From contig DTPJ01000127.1 in assembly GCA_011334435.1 (NCBI GenBank), positions 1 to 10,710 on the forward strand: a stretch of DNA of 10,710 nt, written 5' to 3'. The notes beneath the pieces are model-generated. The model was not told where the DNA came from. It made no database searches and worked only from the letters and a program-made list of their open reading frames with translations. Position 1 is the first letter of the stretch. Every line of letters starts with the position of its first letter. Shown here one piece after another: positions 1 to 6,591 of the stretch. Position numbers and translations under genes: made by a program. Origin of the DNA: Candidatus Poribacteria bacterium. GTDB taxonomy: Bacteria > Poribacteria > DTPJ01.

Positions 1-19
1 AAGAGTTTGTCAACAATAA

Positions 20-165
20 ATTTGTCATTCCTGCGGAAGCAGGAATCCACTCATTTGTTACAACTTCTCTGGATTCCCTCTGCAGTTTACCCCTGCGAAG
101 CTTACCCTTGCGAAGCTTGTCCCTGCGAAAGCAGGGAGCAGGGAGTAGGTGCAGGAATGACAAAT
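20..165. mobile_element. MITE-like palindromic element, 146 bp with 15-bp terminal inverted repeats
   Basis: The ends form a perfect 15-bp inverted repeat: ATTTGTCATTCCTGC at 20-34 and its exact reverse complement at 151-165. Inside are two strong hairpins. One at 27-46 has the 8-bp stem ATTCCTGC/GCAGGAAT closed by the loop GGAA. The other at 120-137 has the 7-bp stem TCCCTGC/GCAGGGA closed by GAAA. Both loops fit the GNRA tetraloop pattern. The stems differ by a compensated T:A to C:G pair, which suggests the fold matters. The element encodes no transposase, so any mobility would need help in trans. I see no clear target-site duplication flush with the ends. The ATTCC...GGAAT hairpin resembles neisserial dRS3-type repeats, but I infer no relationship. 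Confidence 0.7.
87..132. repeat. 15-bp tandem repeat, three units, inside the MITE-like element
   Basis: Three consecutive units occur with a 15-bp period: TTACCCCTGCGAAGC at 87-101, TTACCCTTGCGAAGC at 102-116, and a diverged TTGTCCCTGCGAAAGC at 117-132. The last unit is 16 bp and merges into the second hairpin of the element. The units look like repeated half-hairpins (CCCTGCGAA), so the array probably arose by local duplication of the hairpin's left arm. Confidence 0.7.
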
Positions 166-214
166 GTGAAGCATTTTAATTTTAATGAATATAAAGATAT
201 AGAAAATACTTATA

Positions 215-243
215 TTGACTTATTGGGCTAATAGTGCTATATT
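215..243 (+). promoter_or_regulatory. Sigma70-type promoter for the cheR-like/pseudokinase operon
   Basis: A -35 box TTGACT lies at 215-220 and a -10 box TATATT at 238-243, separated by exactly 17 nt. A TG at 235-236 one base before the -10 box forms an extended -10 motif. The predicted start near 250 gives a leader of about 28 nt before the ATG at 278. No operator palindrome is obvious. The promoter starts 50 bp downstream of the MITE-like element, which may therefore mark the upstream limit of the regulatory region. Confidence 0.6.
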
Positions 244-277
244 CTCTCTATGAGAAAAGAAAGTTGAGGAAATTGAA

Positions 278-2110
278 ATGCGAGACCGCAGGAATATGAG
301 TATAGAAGATATTTTGCATGATATATTTGATAGCCATGGATTAAATATATGGGATTATAGTCTATCATACCTCCAGAACAAGATAAGCAAGAGAATGTCT
401 GCTCTAAATATTCCAGATTTATTAGAATATGCCCAGTATATTCAATCTAATCCAAATGAATACAAATCACTTTATAACACTATAATTGGTGGAGAAAGTG
501 TTTTCTTTCGTGATCCAGAAGCATGGAATTTTATAAAAGACTCTGTCCTTCCTAATATATTACAAACCGCAGAAGATAACATTGAAAGGTCTATCAGAAT
601 ATGGTCAATTGGATGTTCCAGTGGGGAAGAACCTTACTCTTTGGCAATAACACTTGCAGAGATATTGAAGGATAATTTATCAAAATACAAAATCAAAATC
701 TATGCCACAGATATAGACGAACCTTCTTTGACAGTTGCTCGCAACGGAACATATATCCTTGATCAATTGTCTGAGGTCCCAGATAACATAAAAGAAAACT
801 ATTTTATCCGCCATGGGGATTTTTACACCATCTCTCCTGAAATTAGACGTTTGATAATCTTTAGTAAACATAATCTTATATCTGATCCTCCTATAACCAA
901 TATTGACCTGCTCCTTTGTCGCAATGTTTTGATATATATTGATCCGATGCTAAAACCAAAGATCATACAAAAGCTTAGGTATGCTTTAAACGATAAAGGT
1001 TATCTATGGTTAGGGAAGGGAGAAGAACATATTGACAGTAGTTTGTATGGACTTAAACCACTAAATACTATTTGGCGAGTATTTAAGAAAATACCATATC
1101 AGGATTATTATCAAATCAGTAAAACTTCTAACTTTGGTCAATTTATTATCAACAATATAAATCAGTCTGACAAAATAGATAAATCCCAATTTAAAAAAAG
1201 TATCATAATTTTAGATGATAAATACAGGATTATATCTTATAACAAATTTGCTTATCGTCTTTTTATTCAAAACAATGATAATGATGATTTGACAGAAATT
1301 GACGATAGATGGAAGCATAGTCCTATAATTATTTCAAATCAAGAAATATCGTTTCTTGATCTTGATATTTGTTATCAAATTGTTGATTTTAAGGACAAAA
1401 TTAAATACGCCATTGATGAAAATGAGCTTGTACTAATTGATGAAGCAGAATATATATCAAATGATGGCAAAAAAGTCAAATTAAAAATTGAGGTCGTGCC
1501 TATTTTGAGTGATAACCCCACTAATCGTGTTGTGGCTATTCTTTTTGAAGATATAACCAAGCAATATGAATTACAAAAGAGATTACAGATGACAATAGAA
1601 TCATTAGAAGCATCAAATGAAAATCTTGCATTAGCAAATGCTGTCTTAAAGTCCACGACAGAGGAACTTGAAATGATAAACGAATATTTACAATCTAAAA
1701 ATAGTGAAGAACTTATGGTGATCAGTGAGGAACTGGCGGAAAGAGTATCAGAACTTGATATATTAAAACTTTACTGCGAATCAATAATAAACGGCATAGA
1801 ATATGGAATAATATTAGTTGACAATAAATCATCAATAATTAAAATAAATCAAATAGCGTTGAATATGCTTAAAATAAAAGGGGATATATATAATAAATCT
1901 TTGTTAGACCTTGATACTCATATTGACCTATCCCCGATTTTTGAGCATACATCAACTGTAATAAAAACAGGAAAACCTTATAACTATATTTTGGAGACAT
2001 CACTAAATAATGGAAATAATTTAATATTTGACATTTCTATAAAACCTATAAATGAAAAGAAAACTGAAGGTGCAATATTAATAATAAAAGAGAGGCATAA
2101 ATTATGTTAA
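278..2110 (+). CDS. CheR-type SAM-dependent methyltransferase fused to PAS-like domains
   Basis: The first ~265 residues are CheR-like: an N-terminal helical part, FFRD at 76-79, the SAM-binding motif GCSSGEEPYSLA at 112-123, ATDID at 143-147 and LLLCRNVLIYI at 211-221. CheR enzymes methylate glutamates of chemoreceptors using S-adenosylmethionine. A PAS-like region follows (about 305-430), then a long Glu/Leu-rich coiled coil (about 430-495) and a second PAS domain (about 497-605). The coil contains TIESLEASNENL, close to the coil typical of CheB-CheR-PAS fusion proteins, but no CheB methylesterase domain is present. There is no signal peptide or membrane segment, so it is probably cytosolic. 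I chose ATG 278 because GAGGA (266-270) sits 7 nt upstream; the in-frame ATG at 296 lacks a well-spaced ribosome site. The 3' end overlaps the next gene by 7 nt, implying translational coupling. No receptor, CheA or CheW gene is visible, so the methylation target is unknown. Confidence 0.88.
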   Translation: MRDRRNMSIEDILHDIFDSHGLNIWDYSLSYLQNKISKRMSALNIPDLLEYAQYIQSNPNEYKSLYNTIIGGESVFFRDPEAWNFIKDSVLPNILQTAEDNIERSIRIWSIGCSSGEEPYSLAITLAEILKDNLSKYKIKIYATDIDEPSLTVARNGTYILDQLSEVPDNIKENYFIRHGDFYTISPEIRRLIIFSKHNLISDPPITNIDLLLCRNVLIYIDPMLKPKIIQKLRYALNDKGYLWLGKGEEHIDSSLYGLKPLNTIWRVFKKIPYQDYYQISKTSNFGQFIINNINQSDKIDKSQFKKSIIILDDKYRIISYNKFAYRLFIQNNDNDDLTEIDDRWKHSPIIISNQEISFLDLDICYQIVDFKDKIKYAIDENELVLIDEAEYISNDGKKVKLKIEVVPILSDNPTNRVVAILFEDITKQYELQKRLQMTIESLEASNENLALANAVLKSTTEELEMINEYLQSKNSEELMVISEELAERVSELDILKLYCESIINGIEYGIILVDNKSSIIKINQIALNMLKIKGDIYNKSLLDLDTHIDLSPIFEHTSTVIKTGKPYNYILETSLNNGNNLIFDISIKPINEKKTEGAILIIKERHKLC

Positions 2111-4350
2111 GTTATAAAGATTTGTTAATTTCTGGTCCAGAGGCTTTTTGCTTAGCAAACAAAGAATTAATAATAATAAAGCATAATCAGCTTTTATGCT
2201 CTATGTTGGGCAAAGAAGACAGAGATCTAAATGGGGAAAATTTACTCAACATATTCTATGACGATTCAGTTATCCAAAGATTTATGAAACAAGATGATCA
2301 TAATCATATATATCAAGGAGAATGTTTACTGAAAACAGAGATCGGAACTCCTTTGTTAGTTAAGTTTCGTATGGGACAGATTGCCGATGATATATCCAAT
2401 CAAATATTATATTTTATCGCTTTCAAAGAGATTGATGAACTTCAACGGTTTGCTTATTCCAGAAGGATTAACGCATTAAAATCCATTTTGAACTCCGTTA
2501 TGGCGATGAGCATTAAACCAGAGGAAATCCTTAATGATTTTATCAGGGCTTATGATCAACATGCAATCGCTTTTATATTTGATCCAAATTCAAACGAAAA
2601 AGATTTCAGTAAAAATGAAAATCATGCTTTGCTTTCCAGAAAGTCATTTATAACTGCCCAAATAGCATTGCATAATAAGATGGCAATATTCTATCATGAT
2701 GAATATCTATGGGGGTTTTTCCCTATATATTCAGAAAAAGAGGATTATGGGGTTGCATGTGTAAGATTTTCTATACCGCGTTGGTATGATGATGAGGACA
2801 AAAAAATATTTCTGCTTTGCGGTAAAATAATCGGTTCATATATAGAACGTGATATATCACCAGATCAATCATTGAATTTTGATTCACTATTGCGTCTCTC
2901 TTTTGATAACGTTCAACAGCCAATAATAGCTGTAAATAGAAAAGGGTTGATTACTAAGGTCAATGATGCAGTAAAAGCGGTTTATGGATATAATGATATT
3001 GATATGCTTGGCAAATCGTTTGGCGAATTCGTCTTTTTAGCAGATACCTCTATGAAATATGATGATCTATTGAACTCTGTATTGAAAGGAAATATTATAA
3101 TTGATAAAGAGATGACGCATATTAGAAGTGATCTTAGCATAGTTGATGTTTCTTTATCTGCATATCCGCATAGATTAGATGACGGGACTATAATTGGTGC
3201 TATATTCATAATTCAGGATATCGGACAACAGAAACGCCTAATGGATAGAATGAAGAAAATGGAAAAGCTTTCTGTTCTTGGGGAATTGTTATATAGTGCT
3301 GCAAATGAACTGAACAACTCTTTGACTTCTGTTATAGGACATTCAGAAATTCTTTCTTTTATGTCAGGAAGCTCTGAAATCTCCGAAATTACATCAAAAA
3401 TATATAATGGGTCTCTAAGATGCGGTAGTATTGTTAGTGGACTTCTTGATCTTGCAAGAGAAGCACAGAAAGGATATGCCAGCACAGAAGAAGCATTGAG
3501 ACTTGCACTTGACTTGAAAAACTATCAATTAAGATCGAATAATATACATATAAATATCCATGTTGATAAATATATTCCTAAGGTGCTTGCTAACTTATAT
3601 GACTTAGAGAAAATATTTCTACATATAATCAATGACGCAGAACAGAGAATGTTAGAATATGATAATGGCGGAATGCTTAATATAGAGATCAGCACCAATG
3701 AAAAAAATGTTGTCGTTTGTTTTACAGATACAGGCACATGTTTGCTTAAACAAAATATGAACGAGATATTGACAAGCATTAATAATTCATCAATATACAA
3801 TGATTACATAAATATAGGGTTAATAACTGCTTGTCAAATATTAGAAAAGATCGGTGGAACAATGAGGATAGAGAGTCAGATCGGGAAAGATAATAAAATA
3901 ATAATGGAATTCCCATCAGCACCACCAATCCCTTATGAAATATGCGATACTGAGGACGAATTTTTAAATAAAGATACTGTAACAGTAAAAAAGGTTTTGC
4001 TTGTTGATGATGAAAACGACATCGCAGAATTGCTTCAGAACTTCCTTCAAAAACAGGGTTATACGGTAGATATAGCAAATGACGGGAACGAAGCAATAAA
4101 TAAGGTCTATAAAAGCGATTATGACGTAATCATATCAGATTTGAAGATGCCTAATGGTTTTACTGGGGATAAGTTACATGGATTTGTCAAACGTAAAAAT
4201 CCTGTATTAGCTGATCGCATGATATTTATGACAGGTGATATAATAAATCCAAAAACTCAGAAATTTCTTCAGCAGATAAAAAATCATTATCTGGAAAAGC
4301 CTTTTTCGTTAGAAGCTTTAATGGAGATGATAAAACAGATTATTGGCTAA
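2104..4350 (+). CDS. PAS-containing histidine pseudokinase with intact C-terminal receiver domain
   Basis: The order is an N-terminal PAS-like region (about 5-110), a GAF-like stretch (about 120-248), a PAS domain (about 258-375), a HisKA/HATPase-like module (about 385-605) and a receiver domain (about 628-748). The kinase module looks dead. The H-box reads SAANELNNSL, with Asn401 where the family has the phospho-accepting His. The N-box Asn residues are His507 and Asp511, the G1 box is DTGTC instead of DxGxG, the F-box is not recognisable, and G2 reads YINIGL instead of GxGxGL. The receiver keeps acidic residues D635/D636, phospho-acceptor D679, T710 and K732. No membrane segment is visible. 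The start codon overlaps the upstream methyltransferase gene, with AGAGG at 2091-2095 placed 8 nt before it. I infer a receiver output protein phosphorylated by another kinase, with the eroded kinase module kept as a dimerisation scaffold. The alternative is a recently inactivated gene, but the long open frame and intact receiver argue against that. Confidence 0.85.
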   Translation: MLSYKDLLISGPEAFCLANKELIIIKHNQLLCSMLGKEDRDLNGENLLNIFYDDSVIQRFMKQDDHNHIYQGECLLKTEIGTPLLVKFRMGQIADDISNQILYFIAFKEIDELQRFAYSRRINALKSILNSVMAMSIKPEEILNDFIRAYDQHAIAFIFDPNSNEKDFSKNENHALLSRKSFITAQIALHNKMAIFYHDEYLWGFFPIYSEKEDYGVACVRFSIPRWYDDEDKKIFLLCGKIIGSYIERDISPDQSLNFDSLLRLSFDNVQQPIIAVNRKGLITKVNDAVKAVYGYNDIDMLGKSFGEFVFLADTSMKYDDLLNSVLKGNIIIDKEMTHIRSDLSIVDVSLSAYPHRLDDGTIIGAIFIIQDIGQQKRLMDRMKKMEKLSVLGELLYSAANELNNSLTSVIGHSEILSFMSGSSEISEITSKIYNGSLRCGSIVSGLLDLAREAQKGYASTEEALRLALDLKNYQLRSNNIHINIHVDKYIPKVLANLYDLEKIFLHIINDAEQRMLEYDNGGMLNIEISTNEKNVVVCFTDTGTCLLKQNMNEILTSINNSSIYNDYINIGLITACQILEKIGGTMRIESQIGKDNKIIMEFPSAPPIPYEICDTEDEFLNKDTVTVKKVLLVDDENDIAELLQNFLQKQGYTVDIANDGNEAINKVYKSDYDVIISDLKMPNGFTGDKLHGFVKRKNPVLADRMIFMTGDIINPKTQKFLQQIKNHYLEKPFSLEALMEMIKQIIG

Positions 4351-4384
4351 TGATCAGTGATCAGTTAACCTTTAACTTTTAACC
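4351..4384. repeat. Short tandem repeats TGATCAG x2 and TTAACC-like units
   Basis: Directly after the pseudokinase stop codon come two copies of TGATCAG (4351-4357 and 4358-4364), then TTAACC, TTTAAC and TTTTAACC-like units up to 4384. TGATCA is itself a palindrome and each copy contains a GATC site. The function is unknown; it looks like simple intergenic repeat DNA. Confidence 0.5.
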
Positions 4385-4389
4385 TTCTT

Positions 4390-4546
4390 AAGATTTTTCG
4401 CTTTGCCCACGAGATTTTTCGCTTCGCTCAAAATGACATTTTATGTGTCACCCTGAACGAAGTGAAGGGTCTCTAACGAAGTGAAGAGTCTTTTTTGAGA
4501 TTTCTCTATTTGTTCAAGAAGATTTTTCTATTCGCACAAAATGACA
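4390..4546. repeat. Cluster of 28-bp palindromic repeats between convergent genes
   Basis: Three full 28-bp copies are visible: 4411-4438 (plus), 4446-4473 (minus) and 4519-4546 (plus). Degenerate or truncated copies lie at about 4390-4410 (plus), 4475-4490 (minus) and 4497-4516 (plus). Each full copy can form a 5-bp stem with an 11-nt loop: ATTTT/AAAAT in the first and third, ACCCT/AGGGT in the second. Three adjacent base pairs therefore change together, while the ends (AGA and TGACA) stay fixed. The last copy ends at the base before the stop codon of the converging kinase gene. With the TGATCAG units this cluster fills the whole 196-nt convergent gap. It could help end transcription from both sides, but I see no classic strong stem plus T-tract. 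Confidence 0.7.
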
Positions 4547-6577
4547 TTAATTTATTATCGGGAGAATAAATGCAAATTTGCTTCCTTTGCCCAATTCGCT
4601 TTCAACCCATATTTTCCCATTATGGCTATCAATGATCTTTTTTACGATAGCTAATCCCAATCCTACGCCATTGTTATATAGTGTAGCTCGTTCAAATCTG
4701 TCAAATATTCTCTCTTGATCTTCACGAGATATTCCTATGCCAGTATCAGATACGCTAATTTCAAGGAAATTATTACCAGAATTTATGTTATTATCAGAGA
4801 CTTTTATTGCTTCTAATGTTACACTTCCATTTTCTGGTGTGAATTTTATTGCATTGTCTAACAAATTTGTTAAAACTTGCTCTATTTTATCCTTATCTGC
4901 ATAAACTTTTGGTAGGTTGTCAGAGATATTATTATGAATTTCAATTTTTTTATTTGTCGCTAATTGCTGTATGTTTGATATTACCTCATATGACAGAGAT
5001 TTTATATCAACAGGCTTAAAGTTCATATCCATCTTGCCATTTTCTAACTTTGAAAAGTCAAGAATTTCATTAACTAATTTCTCTAAACGTTCCATATTTC
5101 TGTTTGCTATTGCAATGAATCTCTGATTTTTGCTATTTATAGTTTCGTCCATCTCTAAAATCGCAATAGCATTTTTTATAGAAGTCAAAGGTGTGCGAAG
5201 TTCATGTGATACAGTAGATACAAAGCTGGATTTTGCTTCATCTATCTCTTTCTGTCTGGTAATATCACGAAGTATAGCTACAATACCGCAAACCTTATCT
5301 TCATCTGCTTTCAATGGCGAAACGCTGGCATTCAGAAATATTTTTGTGTTTTCCACGAATATTTCTTCTTCAAAGCCTTTTTCAAACAATTGAGTTTTGT
5401 TTGGTGAGTTCTTCCCATTACCATTGTTTTTTCCATTGCGTTCACATACACATTTTATCGTATTGGCAAGTCGTGAATCCTCAATATTTCTAAATATATC
5501 TGATTCCCGTATTGTGCCATTTAAATCTAACCCGAGCATCTTTTTTGCTGATAAGTTGACCAAAAATATATGTTTTTTTCGGTCAAACATGATCACCCCA
5601 TCATTCATACTGTTCACCATTGTTTCAAGGATAGTTTTTTCCTCATTTAACATTCTCCTTTGCTTCTCAAAAGTGTCGGATATAATATTGTTCGCTACAC
5701 TATGGAAAAGCTTTGAAGTGCTATAATCAAAGGCGTTAGCATGATAGCTACTGATATTCACCATCCCTGCCAATCGCTCTTCTGTTCCTTCCTTTATTAC
5801 CAATGGTATATTTAGAAATGATTTGAGGTTCTGTGTCTGGTAGTTCTCTGATGAGATAAGATAATCTACTTTATTCAGATTTGTTGTTATCGTATCCTGT
5901 GATATTTGCCTTTTTGATATGCTATTGAATGCGTTTATTATATTTAATTTAATTTGTTCAATAGTCTCTTCTGAACAATTGTCATGAGTCCAAATATTGA
6001 ATTCTATCTGGTCATCTTCGGTTATAAATAGAAAAGCAGAGGCATGATAATCCAATACCGTATGCAGGGACTGCATTATGAGTTCCATAACTTCATTGTA
6101 GTCAAGGGAATATCCGATAGCATATCTTAATTCATATAGTAAACCTAATTCGCGGTTTTTCTCTTCTAATTCGGTCAGTTGTTGGCGAGTTTCTATAATC
6201 TGTTTTCTTTTTTCAAGCCCTTTTCTTACTACTTCGGTTATTGACTTTACGTTAAATGGCTTGATTATGTAATCATAGGCACCTGCTCTTACTGCCTCAA
6301 CGGCGGAATCCAAGCTGGCAAAACCAGAGACGACCACGACTTCGGTATCTGTGCTTTTCTGCTTTATTTTTCTGAGAACGTCAATCCCATCTGAATCGGG
6401 CAGGTTTACGTCAACGATTGCGAGGTCAAATTGCTCAGTTTCTATTTCATCTATTGCCTCAAAACCATCAGACGCAGTAACAACCTTATGACCTTCATCT
6501 TCCAATACTAACGTTAGTATCTCGCGAATAGGTTTAGCGTCATCTACTACCAGAATATTTGCTGAACCAGCAGACAT
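4547..6577 (-). CDS. Soluble sensor histidine kinase: REC-GAF-PAS-HisKA-HATPase
   Basis: An N-terminal receiver domain (about 7-122) carries D12/D13, phospho-acceptor D56, S84 and K106. A short coiled coil (about 123-145), a GAF domain (about 147-305) and a PAS domain (about 315-442) follow. The PAS domain contains an Asn/Gly/Lys-rich loop at 380-393. The kinase core is complete: FVSTVSHELRTPL with His458, N-box NLLDNA (571-576), G1 DTGIG (611-615), F-box FDRF (625-628) and G2 GVGLGL (637-642). There is no membrane segment, so it acts in the cytosol. Its input would be phosphorylation of its own receiver plus GAF/PAS ligands. The output regulator is not in the same frame. The gene starts 14 nt after the secretin stop, with AAGGAG 7 nt before the ATG, and so probably belongs to the pilus/secretion operon. 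Orphan kinases of this layout are common, so the partner cannot be read from the architecture alone. Confidence 0.92.
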   Translation of the reverse strand: MSAGSANILVVDDAKPIREILTLVLEDEGHKVVTASDGFEAIDEIETEQFDLAIVDVNLPDSDGIDVLRKIKQKSTDTEVVVVSGFASLDSAVEAVRAGAYDYIIKPFNVKSITEVVRKGLEKRKQIIETRQQLTELEEKNRELGLLYELRYAIGYSLDYNEVMELIMQSLHTVLDYHASAFLFITEDDQIEFNIWTHDNCSEETIEQIKLNIINAFNSISKRQISQDTITTNLNKVDYLISSENYQTQNLKSFLNIPLVIKEGTEERLAGMVNISSYHANAFDYSTSKLFHSVANNIISDTFEKQRRMLNEEKTILETMVNSMNDGVIMFDRKKHIFLVNLSAKKMLGLDLNGTIRESDIFRNIEDSRLANTIKCVCERNGKNNGNGKNSPNKTQLFEKGFEEEIFVENTKIFLNASVSPLKADEDKVCGIVAILRDITRQKEIDEAKSSFVSTVSHELRTPLTSIKNAIAILEMDETINSKNQRFIAIANRNMERLEKLVNEILDFSKLENGKMDMNFKPVDIKSLSYEVISNIQQLATNKKIEIHNNISDNLPKVYADKDKIEQVLTNLLDNAIKFTPENGSVTLEAIKVSDNNINSGNNFLEISVSDTGIGISREDQERIFDRFERATLYNNGVGLGLAIVKKIIDSHNGKIWVESELGKGSKFAFILPIIN

Positions 6578-6591
6578 TTTCGATCTCCTTG

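Noticed and set aside
7..231. A 74-codon plus-strand open frame at the left end
   Set aside because: It runs through the MITE-like element. Its Pro-Cys-Glu repeats are just the translated 15-bp tandem units, and it ends inside the promoter region.
4471..4496. Possible plus-strand intrinsic terminator ending in T6 at 4491-4496
   Set aside because: The only stem next to the T-tract is 4 bp (CTCT/AGAG) with a 10-nt loop, too weak to call. The repeats could still end transcription by another route.
4390..4546. CRISPR-like array
   Set aside because: The repeats are in mixed orientation, degenerate and irregularly spaced, and there are no unique spacers of constant length or cas genes.
5130..5726. 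Two plus-strand frames opposite the histidine kinase
   Set aside because: They mirror the conserved PAS and HisKA region of the minus-strand kinase and have no independent support.
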